Of a DNA stretch of 64,000 bases, positions 48,130-58,016 are shown piece after piece. Source of the DNA: Jimgerdemannia flammicorona (taxonomy: Eukaryota; Mucoromycota; Endogonomycetes; Endogonales; Endogonaceae); NCBI GenBank assembly GCA_003990745.1, contig RBNI01000008.1, positions 1-64,000 on the forward strand. The letters run 5' to 3'. The position numbers and the translations under genes were made by a program. The notes below the pieces were generated by a model, which had not been told where the DNA came from, did no database searches, and saw only the letters and a program-made list of their open reading frames with translations. Within the stretch, counting starts at the first letter, position 1; every line of letters starts with the position of its first letter.

Positions 48130-48739
48130 ATAAATAGTAATGAAGATAATTATATTTAAGAGTTTTTATAGTTAAAAGATAGTCTCTTTTATATCTTACA
48201 TATATAAAGTAGAGTTCTTTATACTTAGACTCTAGTTTTTATAACTATAAAGCTTTTACTATATCCTAATATAGATATATACTAGATCTTTATCTCCTAT
48301 CTTGATAGTCTTTAGAGATTTATAAATCTTTTCTATATTATTTTATTATAATATCTATATTTTAATTATACAATCTTCATCTCTCTTTCTTATTTAATAT
48401 AATCTTTATATCTCTATATCTATATATTTCTATACTATATCTCTATTATATAATAGACTTTTTTTTATATCTTAAAGAGTAAATAATACTATAATTCTAG
48501 TTTTTATAATTATTACAGATCACAATAATAATATTCTTAAAAATCTTAATAATTTTTTCTAGTTGTCTATTTTCTTGAAAGTGATAAACTATAGTTCAAA
48601 TATACTAAATCTTATATTTCTTATAATAGATCTCAAAGAGCTAGTTTAAAAATTCTATTTCTCTGTCTATAGTTACTTGCTTTAAATTTTTAAATTAATA
48701 GATAATTTCTTTATAAAAGAATTTGTAAGAGCTAAAGTC
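48130..48739 (-). pseudogene. Decayed gypsy integrase fragment, left part
   Basis: The minus strand aligns with the GPY/F to integrase-core region of element E (for example ctagtttttataactataaagcttttactatat matching the GPY/F to WNMVEA segment). It continues beyond the LINE insertion at 49465. Confidence 0.5.
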
Positions 48740-49464
48740 TGGTCTTAGAGTACTGAGATATAATAGTAGCTTTCTCTGAAGTTCTGAGTGATGTGGTAGT
48801 ATATTTTATAGAGTAATTATATATTGACTTTCAATTAAGATACTTAATAAAAGGAGGTATTTTTGAGTATAAGGATTATTATAGTGTTGAGCAAGAGAGA
48901 GAGATTAAAAAGATGTCTAAATATAGACTAAGTAAGTATAAGATACTTGGTGACTTTTGGACAATAGTTAGAAGTCACCTGGAGATGAGACAGTAAGAGA
49001 GTATAGAGGAAGAAAAATAAGATAGTGAGTAGTTGGTAGAGTATATCAGTAATGAGTGATTTACTATTGAGTAAGTGATAGTAGTATGAGTGGGGTTGGC
49101 TAGACACTAGCTGTAATTATATATTTAAGAATAGGAGGTAGATGGTTTTGAGAGAAAAGATAGCAAGATGGAAGAGATTGATGGTAAACATTCTATCTGA
49201 CTAGTAGAGGGAGTGGAATCCTTAAAGAGATCACTATCAATATCTGATAAAAGAGATATATACAAAGAGTAGTAAGTAGGTTGAGATGATAAATAATTTA
49301 GAGCTTTTTAAGAAGATAGAGATGGGGGAGAAAAAGTGTATTAAGATGAGATAGAGTGAGGTTGGATTGGTTGGGCTATTGGTATAATATGAGAATCTTA
49401 TATTTATTATAGATTAGTTAATAAAGAAACCTAGTACTTATAAAAAAAAAAAAAAAAAAAAAAA
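48740..49464 (+). mobile_element. LINE 3' end with poly(A), inserted into decayed gypsy
   Basis: Homologous to 6990-7676 (gttctgagtgatgtggtagtat against gttctgagtggtatggtggag) and ending in an A-run at about 49441-49463. The gypsy remnant continues on both sides, so this is an insertion. The coding part is riddled with stops. Confidence 0.65.
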
Positions 49465-50260
49465 TTGCAATAGACTGTATATTGACTTCTTTAAAAGATT
49501 CAGTCTCTATTAATTTTATAAAGAAGTCTATAATATTAATGACATATTAGTTATTATTTAATATTATAATAAAGAACTAATCACATCTATTACAATATAT
49601 GTAAAAAGTACTAGTTATATATCTACTAATTCTAAGATCTGATTTTATTGATCTTATATCTGTTTTTAATATTTATTATAAGTTTTAACAAATTGTCTGA
49701 TATTTATCTCTATTTCTGACTACTATATTATAGTTTTAGCATTATTATAGTTATTTATTTACTCTTTTTAGATAGCCAAGTTTATATACTAACTTCATTA
49801 GTTGCTCTTTTTTATATTTTAGTATAACTAGTAGTTTTTCTTTCTAAAGTATTTCTCTATTAGTTTTGAATTATTTATAGGTTTTGTTGATAATTATTTA
49901 TAAAGATAGTGATGGGACTTTTCTATTATTCAGATGACTGCAAAATATTCAAATTTATAAGACTTATAGTTCTTTTCTTCATTGTGGGTTCTTCAGCTAG
50001 ATATGTGATCATATATTTTACTTTATCCTTTTTTTATAAAAGGACTACTCTAAGTCTGATTAAACTTACATCTATCTGAAAGATAAATTTCTTAGACCAA
50101 TAGGGTCTTCTCAAGAGAGATATCTGCATTGATCTAGTCTTGAGTTTATTAAATACTTATTGCTACTTGTTTGTTCATTTAAATTTGGTATCTTTTCTGA
50201 ATAGATTATATATGAGGCTATATTATTGAAGAATTCTTTGATAAACCTTCTAGAATAAAT
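49465..50260 (-). pseudogene. Decayed gypsy integrase, RNase H and RT fragment, right part
   Basis: Minus-strand similarity to element E integrase (about 49480-49800) and RNase H/RT connection (about 49950-50260). From 50262 CpG-bearing sequence appears until the E target site. Confidence 0.5.
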
Positions 50261-50570
50261 AGTGAGCACAAACGAGTCGAATTGATGATTGGAATATAGC
50301 ACCAGGTTGGCCAAAGAGATTTAGGATAATGGGCCTACGAGATCTGATTTGTGTAAGAAATACATTGTCACATAGTAGTCACTGAGTCCTTCAAATATGC
50401 CAGATTCTCTTCAAGGTGTATCTCTTAGACTAACTCAAGTTTGTTATAAGTAAGTTCTTATTAGAGTACCTTCCCAAGGTCTTATAGTCCTCAAACTTCT
50501 TATCTTTAACTGTCTTATTATCTCTTAGATTGCTTGCAAGAAAGTGTGTGTAAGTGAAACTGGAACTGAC

Positions 50571-50603
50571 TTTATTTCAGAGGAAATAAGAGGGGTATTT
50601 ATA
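50571..50603 (-). promoter_or_regulatory. Putative U3/R promoter and poly(A) signal in 3' LTR
   Basis: On the minus strand TATAAATA (near 50603-50596) is followed about 25 bp later by AATAAA (50576-50571). The same pair occurs in the 5' LTR near 57803 and 57779-57774. The arrangement fits an LTR promoter followed by the polyadenylation signal. Confidence 0.45.
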
Positions 50604-50673
50604 CAAAATATAATTCAATGGTTGCTAAGATATAAAGCTAAATATAAATTCCAATAACTAAAACTACTAAGTT

Positions 50674-50813
50674 CCAGGGCTGGCATTATTTAGTATCACA
50701 TCAAAATGCTAGTACTGGAACAATTTCGCATCATCTCAGAATACCAGTGCTGGTATTATCCAATGTTACATGAGAATACCAGTGCTGGCATTATTCAGTA
50801 TAATAAAGAACTT
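50674..50813. repeat. Four 35-bp tandem repeats with palindromic core, 3' LTR
   Basis: Four consecutive units of about 35 bp, each opening with ccag-nn-ctgg, for example ccagtgctggcattatccag. They sit immediately downstream of the LTR ORF stop and upstream of the second TATA-like box, where enhancer repeats of LTRs are usually found. Confidence 0.8.
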
Positions 50814-51630
50814 AGAGCAGAAAGTTCAGGATCATGGGGGCTTCATCATCATCATCACTAAAGGAGATGAGATCCGCAAATTTGTCATGTAGGTCACATG
50901 TTTCGCGTACTTCGGGTATGTTGTGCAGGATGATGTCATCGATGACGTCATCATTTTCAGCTGTGGCAGGGAAATCAGAGATAAGGTCTGGAGCTCTCCA
51001 GTTTATGAGGTTCTCTTCCACAAAATAAGGAACAAATGTAGGGTCTTGGGGAGATCTAACCTGGATGCTTGGGCCTTGGAATACTGAGATCAATCCTTGC
51101 AGGAATTGATCTGGGTTGTCCTGAAGGATAGGGTGCCAGATGTCTTCTACTTCTTCACTATTGAGGGTGATAGTGGACTGGGCTTCCGTAGCCACTCTGG
51201 CTTCTAGCACATTGATTCGGCAGGATAACAGGTCTCTGAAGTCCGAGACTCTAACATACTCCAAGTTGGGAATTGACCATGGTGTATGCTTGAAGATCTG
51301 ATGGATCTTCTTAGCTGTTCTTATTTTATATATATCCATGAGAGTGGCATCTTGTAGCTCTTGGGTGCTAGCCTCTGGGAACTCCCGGCAGAGGAGGTTT
51401 CCTATTTTGTACTCCTGCCACATTTGGAGGCATTCGGTAGCAATGGTGATCCTTGTTTCTATTTTGCAGCGGTAGAGAATAAAGTGATAAGGGTCTACAG
51501 TACCCAGGTTGACACTAGGAGTCCTTCCTGAGCGGGTCCTCATAGCTCTTCTGATGTCTTGGAACATCCTTTCCTCGACTGAGATACCTTGGTGATTCCT
51601 TGACCTTGAGGTTTGGTGGGTAGCAGGCAT
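50812..51630 (-). CDS. LTR-encoded protein of 272 aa, intact, function unknown
   Basis: Uninterrupted ATG-to-stop frame lying wholly inside the 3' LTR, in the sense of the element. The N-terminus is basic and Arg/Ser-rich (residues 6-42, with RMFQDIRRAMRTR). The middle has IATECLQMWQEYKIGNLLCR and a conserved RVSDFRDL block. Then comes TITLNSEEVEDIWHPILQDN, FVPYFVEENLINW, and an acidic tail with DLISFSDDDDEAPMILNFLL-like composition. The acidic, hydrophobic C-terminus recalls activation domains, but that is inference. Five further LTR copies in the window encode the same protein with stops. A TATA-like box lies about 85 bp upstream of the ATG. No signal peptide or membrane segment is seen. 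Confidence 0.72.
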   Translation of the reverse strand: MPATHQTSRSRNHQGISVEERMFQDIRRAMRTRSGRTPSVNLGTVDPYHFILYRCKIETRITIATECLQMWQEYKIGNLLCREFPEASTQELQDATLMDIYKIRTAKKIHQIFKHTPWSIPNLEYVRVSDFRDLLSCRINVLEARVATEAQSTITLNSEEVEDIWHPILQDNPDQFLQGLISVFQGPSIQVRSPQDPTFVPYFVEENLINWRAPDLISDFPATAENDDVIDDIILHNIPEVRETCDLHDKFADLISFSDDDDEAPMILNFLL

Positions 51631-51710
51631 TTCGTTTGTGATAAGTCTTTGAGCTATTTTGGGATTAGTGGTTCTTATTGGTTGCTGCTACTATGGTTCC
51701 TTGATCCTTC

Positions 51711-51717
51711 TTTTATA
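51711..51717 (-). promoter_or_regulatory. TATA-like box upstream of the LTR ORF
   Basis: Minus-strand TATAAAA within gaatataaaagaagg, 81-87 bp upstream of the ORF ATG (51630). It is conserved at the same distance in the 5' LTR (58914-58920) and, with the same motif, in A and B. Confidence 0.5.
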
Positions 51718-51867
51718 TTCTTCAGGATGCTTGTACTGTGGTCACAATGACTCACAGTTGGTCATCATTGCTCATCTCATATGCCATATAATCTTCTTGT
51801 GCTCTGATCTGGTAGCTTGCAAGGAAAGGCTGTCTCCTGTGCTGATGTCATCATTCTGGGGTCACTG

Positions 51868-53430
51868 TTACATCTTTCTCCTGAATAAGAATCTTCCTGA
51901 GCATCCTTATTCATTGGTCCAGTCCTGAAAAATTTGCTGATCCCATAACCTCTGGCAAGGGATTGAAAACTAGTATTTATGGGCTGGCGTCTTCCCTTTG
52001 TATTTTGGCATGATGGTGAAGGGTCGCTCTCTTCATATAGAGCAAGGACCTAATTCTGATCTTGAGCAATCAGTTAATGGTTTGAACTCCTCTGACTTTG
52101 AAAGTCTCATGAATGAGTAGTTGCTAGTGCCGTATTCCTTAGAGAATGGTCCAGACAGATAGCCTGCTGGTCACAGGACATACTGTTATGATTCATGGAC
52201 TAGAACCTCATGGGCAGTCATGTTTTGCTTCTCTTGTATAGGTTCGTGGTACTTCTTGAGTCTGTTCCTATATACTGTAGTAGGTAGTATGGTCTCTGAG
52301 ATTTTTCTAAGCTAGAAGGTAGTTCCCTTGATATCTTGCACATAGAAGGGTCCTTCCCATTTGGGCTCCAGTTTTCACAACCATGAGGCTTCTACCATAT
52401 TTCAATACAGTAGAACCTTTTCTCTAATTTGGATGGGTTCTAGGGCCTTGTGATTCTTTTCCGCATTCTTCCTTGTTAGCGCTTGTGACTTGGTGATATA
52501 ATCTTCAGCCTTCTTCCTGATTTGGTGTAGTCTCCGGATTTCTGCATCAACCCATCTCTAAGTTAGGTCTAGATTTGTGGCTGAGGTTCCATCAGAATCT
52601 TCTTCTCTGAAGAGCAGCTCTCTTGGGGTAAAATGTGTGCTCTGTGACTGTATATCTCGTAGGACAGAGAGGGCAGTTGGGAGATAGTTATCCCAATTCT
52701 CATATGTCTCTGAGATCTTCGCTAGGATGTTCTTGAGGGTCTTGTTGGTTCTCTCTGTCTGTCCATTTCCTTGAGGGTGGTATGCGGTGGGCTTGATGTG
52801 CTGGATCTTGTATTTCTGATATATTATCTCATGGAATCCATTGACAAATTCTGTTCTGCAGTCTGTTGTGATTTGCTTTGGTGTCTTGTAGCAGCAGATG
52901 ATTTCTCAGTGCAGGAAGTCGGCTATAGAGAGGGCATTGGCTTCTTGTAATGCTCCTGCCTCTATCCATTTGGTGAAGAGGTCTATGATAACTATAATAT
53001 AGCGGTTTCCTGATATTGTTACTAGTAGTGGTCCAATGATATCTATTGTGATGTGGTGGAAGGGGATAGGCTCAATTCTTGATGACCCGGGTGCCTGGTC
53101 TTGCTGATCTTGTTTCTGTTTTTGGCACTTATTACACCCTTTGACAAATTGGCACAGGTCTTCTTCCATCTTGGACCACTACATGGTTCTTCTTGCCTTA
53201 TCATATGTATTGGTTCCTCCTAAGTATCCTTGCTCGTGTACTTCCTTCATTACTTGATACTTCTTGTGTTCGGGTATTACTAGCTTTCCTCTTTTTCTGA
53301 GTATAGTGTTGTCTAATTCAAACTGTTTCCAAGTCCGGTTGATGATGGTGATTGTCCAGGGTTTGAGGTGGTTGGGCATCTTCCACTGCCCAAGATAGCT
53401 GATTAATCCATAGTATAGCTCCTTATTCAT
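51868..53430 (-). pseudogene. Integrase of element E, separate +1-frame ORF
   Basis: Starts at the ATG 53430-53428, which overlaps the RNase H stop as ATGAATAA. Domains: N-terminal region MNKELYYGLISYLGQWKMP; zinc-binding segment HEQGYLGG...CNKCQKQ (second His now Tyr); catalytic core with IDIIGPLL (first Asp), TTDCRTEFVN (second Asp), YHPQGNGQTERTNKTLKNIL (Glu); GPY/F module LEPKWEGPFYVQDI near 52322-52372. A tail of about 170 residues then continues in frame to the 3' LTR border. No chromodomain seen. Interrupted by several TAG, TGA and TAA codons. Confidence 0.78.
51873..51882 (-). promoter_or_regulatory. Polypurine tract of element E
   Basis: Minus-strand AGGAGAAAGA directly abuts the 3' LTR. 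The same sequence lies in A (12567-12576) and a one-base variant in B (24253-24262). It would prime plus-strand cDNA synthesis. Confidence 0.7.
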
Positions 53431-54727
53431 ATTGAATAGTCTTGATGGGGGTGTTTTGGGGTGTCCTAGAGAGTGCATCAGCATTGGTGTTGGTCTTTCC
53501 TGAGTGGTGCTTGATAGTACAGTCATACTCTTGCAGCCTATAGATCCATCTGGCATATATTCCTTTGGGGTTCAGAGTGTGGAATAGCCAGGCAAGAGTG
53601 GAATGGTCTGTTTGAATGGTGAAGTGTTTCCCAGCTAGGTAGTAGTGGAACTTGTCTACTGCCCAGACTACTGCTAAGCATTCAAGCTTGCATGACTCAT
53701 AGTTCTGTTCTGCTCTGTGGGTACCTCAGCTTGCATAGGAGATGATATATTCATGTTCATCTTTCTTCTGAGCTAGGACTGCTCCAAGTCCTATAGCACT
53801 CGCATCTGTCTGCAGGATGAATTCTAGGTTCCAGTCTGGTCTTCTGAGGATGGGTGCTTGGGTCAACCTGGTCTTGAGTTCATTGAAGGTTTCTTGGTGC
53901 TCCTTAGTCCATTCGAATTTGGTCTCCTTCTTCAGTAGCTCATATATAGGAGCTGCAATGTTGGAGTATCCTTTGATGAATCTCCTGTAGTAGCTGGCCA
54001 GTCCAAGAAAGGCATGAACTTCTGTGGTTGTTCTGGGTCTTGGGTAGGCTGCAACAGCCTCAATCTTCATGGAGTCTGTGTGGATTCTGGTCTGGTTGAT
54101 GAGGTGTCCTAGATAGATGATTTCCTGAGCTGCAAACTTGCATTTCTTGGGCTTGATGTAGAGGCCATGCTCCTTGAGCCTCTTGAGGGCTAGCTGTATG
54201 TGATTGACATGTTCCCATGCTGTATTGCTGAAGATGATCACATCATCAATATAGACAAAGAGCTATTTTCCAATCTCGTTGCTGAAGACTCTGTTCATCA
54301 TTTGCTAGAAACTTGCTAGGGCATTGCACATTCCAAATGGCATTCGCAGGTAGATATAGGTGGCATCAGGTAAGATGAAGGCTGATTTCTCACTGGCATC
54401 TTGAGTGAGACTAATCTGATGGAAGCCTGAGAATAGATCCAAGGTAGTGTAGTATTTGGCTTTACTTCTAAGAGTGGTAAGAATTTCTTGAATATTCGGC
54501 AAGGGCTGCCTATCCTTCTTGGTGATGGCATTGAGTTTCCTATAGTCAATGCAGAGTCTTGGTGCAAACTCTCCAGGCTTGCTTCCTTTCTTCGGGGCTA
54601 GAACAATGGGTGAGGCCCAGGGGCTGATAGCTTGCTTGATGATTCCAGCTTCTTCCATTTTCTTGAGTTCTGCTCGCAGCCACTCTCTGTAGACAGGTGG
54701 TATGGGTCTGGCTTTCTGGTAGATAGG
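53423..54727 (-). pseudogene. Reverse transcriptase and RNase H of element E
   Basis: Pieces 54658-54305 and 54241-53726 are in the frame of gag and dUTPase. Visible: EEAGIIKQAISPWASPIVL, FAPRLCIDYRKLN, KYYTTLDLFSGFHQI, LRMPFGMCNALASF, palm YIDDVIIFS at about 54240-54260, thumb LYIKPKKCKF, GLASYYRRFIKGYSN. RNase H follows with ILQTDASAIGLGAVLAQ, ECLAVVWAVDKFHYYL and IQTDHSTLAWL, ending at the TAA 53425-53423. Stops are single-transition changes, for example CAG to TAG after SF and TGG to TAG after GK. Confidence 0.85.
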
Positions 54728-54769
54728 CTTGGTATCACCAGTGTCAACTTCATGGTAGTACTTGGGTTC

Positions 54770-55330
54770 TTAATTGTGGATATCTCTAAAGTCTGTAGCA
54801 AGTACTCCTTTGTTCTGGTGCAGGATCTTGAGAAGTTGTTCCTCCAGAGGAAAGTTTTCTCCAATGGTATATGTGTGCTTGTTCTGGTCCTTGTCTTTCT
54901 TGTGCTCAAGTTCGGTAATCTTGGTGACAGCATAGGCTCCTCTTCCAGTAGATCCAAAGCCTTGTTCTCCTCTCTTGGTCTTGATGAGTTTGATGGCTTC
55001 TATGATCTTGGGCTTCTTAACTTCGTGGATCAGCATCTGGCTAATCCTGTCATGCTTCTTGACTTCGAAGGGGGTGGTGTGGTTGTGATTTCTGACTATG
55101 AGGAAAATCTCGCCAGTGTAATCAGGGTCAATTACTCCTCCTTCAACTGAGATTTTGCTTTTGGCCAGACTGCTCCTAGTCTTGATAATTCCGGCATGGT
55201 TTTCTGGTAACTTGACTCCAATTCCAGTGCCAAGTAGGGTGGTGGTCTGTGGTTCGAGGGTAGTATCTTGAATGCTGGCAAGGTCCATTCCTATGGCTCC
55301 TTCAGTCTTGTATTCTGGGATCTTGGCTTC
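54770..55330 (-). CDS. dUTPase domain of element E polyprotein, all five motifs
   Basis: Encoded in the gag-pol frame between protease and RT; the piece 55288-54770 is open for 172 codons. Motifs in order: GAIGMDLA (1), KTRSSLAKSK (2), GGVIDPDYTGEI (3, with the catalytic-region Asp and the base-stacking Tyr), HDRISQMLI (4), RGEQGFGSTG (5, Gly-rich P-loop-like tail). Length and motif spacing match trimeric dUTPases. dUTPase converts dUTP to dUMP and pyrophosphate and would protect cDNA from uracil. A, B and C carry degraded copies at the same place. The domain itself shows no stop in E. Confidence 0.9.
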   Translation of the reverse strand, partial: EAKIPEYKTEGAIGMDLASIQDTTLEPQTTTLLGTGIGVKLPENHAGIIKTRSSLAKSKISVEGGVIDPDYTGEIFLIVRNHNHTTPFEVKKHDRISQMLIHEVKKPKIIEAIKLIKTKRGEQGFGSTGRGAYAVTKITELEHKKDKDQNKHTYTIGENFPLEEQLLKILHQNKGVLATDFRDIHN

Positions 55331-55453
55331 AGGGTGAAACTTCTTGATCTTGAGGGTGATGTCTGATTCTTGTTCCTCCTCATCGTTGCTGTCAGCTTGA
55401 AGCTCTAGGGGCTGGTCATCTTCTTTGGCTTTCCTTTTTGCTTCGGTAGCTTC

Positions 55454-57448
55454 TTACTCATGTTTCTGTTGGCAGATTTTCCTGACTTCACTAATACAGG
55501 ACCAGCAGTCATTCAGGTGTTCAGAGCAGTACATTCTAGTACCATGGGGACATCTTCCTTGAGGGGCATAGCCATCGATGATCTTGTTGTACCACTGCTC
55601 ATTTGTGAGCTTGAGTGTCTTGTTCTTGCTCTTGTTTACCAAGTGCATGAAGACCTCTGTGTCTTCTTCATCTCCTTCCTCCATGTCTGGTAAGACTCCT
55701 TTGTGGACATTGATAGAGACTCATACCTTTCTTCCTCTGTAGTTGATCTGCATCTTCTGAGCATTGAGGTCAATGATGGCCTTGGCCTTGTGAAGCCATT
55801 GGTTGCCAATAAGGATGTCATAGTTGGTGGCACTTGTGACAATCATGTCTACTGGGATAGTAGCTCCTCCTATCTTAATGGAGACTTCTCGGATTTTGCT
55901 AAGGAGGGTAGCTCGTGTACCATCTGCTGTGACATAGACCATCTTGGTGGACTCTTCAATATCCCAACCTAGGTGGTCAATTGCCTTCTTGCTCATGAGG
56001 CATCCTCCAGCACCAGTATCAATGATGGCATCAAAGATACAGTCTTCGATCTGGCAGGGAGTATAGGCTGATGTCTTGTGCTGGTCTTCGGATTCTTCAC
56101 CTGAGTTCTCAAATTCTTCCTGTGTATTGTGAGCTTCTACAATCTTGTACTCTTGATTCTTGGCAGTAGTTGCAAGTCCTACTCTCAACTGCTGTCTGAA
56201 GGCAGGGACTTCAGCTAGCTGTCCAAAAGTGACATTGACCTTCTGTTCCTTGAGGTCCTTGTAGATGTCATACTGGTGGATCTTGGTCTTGTGCAGCTTC
56301 TGTTCCTTCTTGCTTTTGCTTTCTCCTGAGACTGGAGTAGTGCCTTCAATGATTTGGCAGGTAGCTTTGTCTAACTCCATGTCTTGATCAATCTCCTCGG
56401 GTTGGGTCTTGCTTTGAATAGTGACAGCTGGGGTCTTCTTTGGTCTTCCAACTGACTTACTGTTGCTCTTCTTGTCATAGGTCTTGGACCGGGTTCTGGT
56501 ACCTTCAGTAGCAGGGTAGAATTCGAGCTCCTCATAGTATTCTTCATCATCAGTGTCACCAATCTCCTCGATGACTACTGCATTGGTTTGTTCTCTGGTT
56601 CTGCTAGTATTGCTTGGTTGGGCTTTGCATCTTGTTTCAGTCATGCAACTCTTTGCATAGTGGCCTTCTTCTCCATATCTGAAGCATGTGATATTGCATT
56701 CTTCTATAGTAGCTGCAAATCTCTGCACTGATCTCCTGTTGGTGCTTCAGACTTCTCTAACAACATCACCAAGGTGTGCAGTCATCTCGGCAAACTGCTT
56801 GGCAAGTTCCTCTACTGGGTCAGCTTTGGCTGTCTTGGGGATAGGTGGGGTTAGTTGTCTGTTTACAACTGTGACAGGTAAGATACTAGTTGGCTTTGAT
56901 GGCTCCATCTTAATGCCAGTTATTTTCTCCATTGAGTATTCAGCAGGATGTCTGGCTGTCCAATATCTCTGTACAAAGACCACTTTCTGATCAAGGGTCA
57001 GTGCAGCTGGGGTAGACCAGATTGCTAGGGCAATTTCAGGGTGAACTCCTTTGAGGAAGGTTGAATCTGCTATTTGTTCCTTAAGGCGGTCATCATAGCT
57101 AGCCAAGACAATCTGGTGGCAAATTCGGGTATAGAATGAGTTGGGATCTTCACTAAGTTCCTGGTAGATAGTATTGAGTTGATCCTTAAGAGCTTGCTTG
57201 ATCTCTTCAGTATAATATGTTGTTCTGAGGAAGACCTTCATGTTGGCAAGTTTGGCTGCACCAGCATCAGCAATGGTGGCTATATTGAACTTATCTCTGG
57301 CAGGTCCTCTAAGGCTGACTGGTAGAAGGGCCAATTGAGCATCCACACCAAGGGCTCATATGGCAGTGAATTGTTCAAAGTCTTCAATGAAGGTCAGGAT
57401 TGACTCTTCAGTAGTATATCCATAGAATGTGGGGGGATGCATTTCCAT
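55454..57448 (-). pseudogene. Gag and aspartic protease of element E
   Basis: Start chosen at the ATG 57448-57446 (MEMHPPTFYGYTTEES), the first ATG after the primer site that leads into the conserved frame. The capsid-like domain includes LLPVSLRGPARDKFNIAT and YYTEEIKQALKDQLNTIYQ. The zinc knuckle at about 56686-56645 reads C-F-R-Y-G-E-E-G-H-Y-A-K-S-C, with the second Cys now Tyr. The protease contains IIDTGAGGCLMSKKAIDHLGW (DTG at 56020-56012) and the ILIGNQWL region. Stops: TGA near 57358 at a Trp position and TGA near 56748 at a Gln position. A linker with LNDCWSCISEVRKIC precedes the dUTPase. Confidence 0.82.
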
Positions 57449-57548
57449 CTTATCTTGAATTCTTGCAGGGGTGACTCTTGTAGTTAGAGTAGTTGTTGTG
57501 GGAGTTGTTCGTTTTTCAGCTTGAAAGTGAGGGATTCATCTTGAATCA

Positions 57549-57568
57549 CCAGCCAATGGGCACCAAGT
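57549..57568 (-). promoter_or_regulatory. Putative primer-binding site of element E
   Basis: Just inside the 5' LTR, minus-strand acttggtgcccattggctgg contains TGG (complement of a tRNA CCA end) three bases from the LTR. A and C have the same sequence apart from transitions. The donor tRNA is not identified. Confidence 0.5.
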
Positions 57569-57876
57569 TGTCACATAGTAGTCGCTGAGTCCTTCAAATA
57601 TGCCAGATTCCCTTCAAGGTATATCTCTTAGACTAACTCAAGTTTGTTATAAGCAAGTTCTTATTGGAGTGTCTTCCCAAGGTCTTATAGTCCTCAAACT
57701 TCTTATCTTTAACTGTCTTGTTATCTCTTAGATTGCTTGTAAGGAAGTGTGTGTAAGTGAAACCAGAACTGACTTTATTTCAGAGGAAATAAGAGGGGTA
57801 TTTATATAAAATATAATTCAATGGTTGCTAAGATATAAAGCTAAATATAAATTCCAATGACTAAAACTACTAAGTT

Positions 57877-58016
57877 CCAGGGCTGGCATTATTTAGTGTC
57901 ACATCAAAATGCCAGTGCTGGAACAATTTCGCGTCATCTCAGAATACCAGTGCTGGCATTATCCAGTGTTACATGAGAATACCAGTACTGGCATTATTCA
58001 GTATAACAAAGAACTT
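57877..58016. repeat. Four exact-length 35-bp tandem repeats, 5' LTR
   Basis: Units start at 57877, 57912, 57947 and 57982, each opening ccag(gg/tg/tg/ta)ctgg. Equal spacing over four units with sequence variation between units suggests constraint on spacing. A and B LTRs show a degenerate equivalent. Confidence 0.85.

Larger units (their letters stand above)
50366..51872 (-). repeat. 3' LTR of element E
   Basis: Contains, in element orientation (right to left): a TATA-like box, the 272-codon ORF, the 35-bp repeat array, a second TATA-like sequence near 50596-50603, an AATAAA signal (50571-50576), then about 200 bp to the end. This order suggests that the ORF and array lie in a long U3 and that R begins after the second TATA. 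Confidence 0.93.

Noticed and set aside
51868..52222. Chromodomain at the integrase C-terminus of element E
   Set aside because: The tail after the GPY/F module is conserved between copies but shows none of the aromatic-cage pattern I would expect.
57877..58016. 35-bp periodic repeats as a CRISPR-like array
   Set aside because: Units are contiguous without unique spacers and lie inside a eukaryotic LTR.
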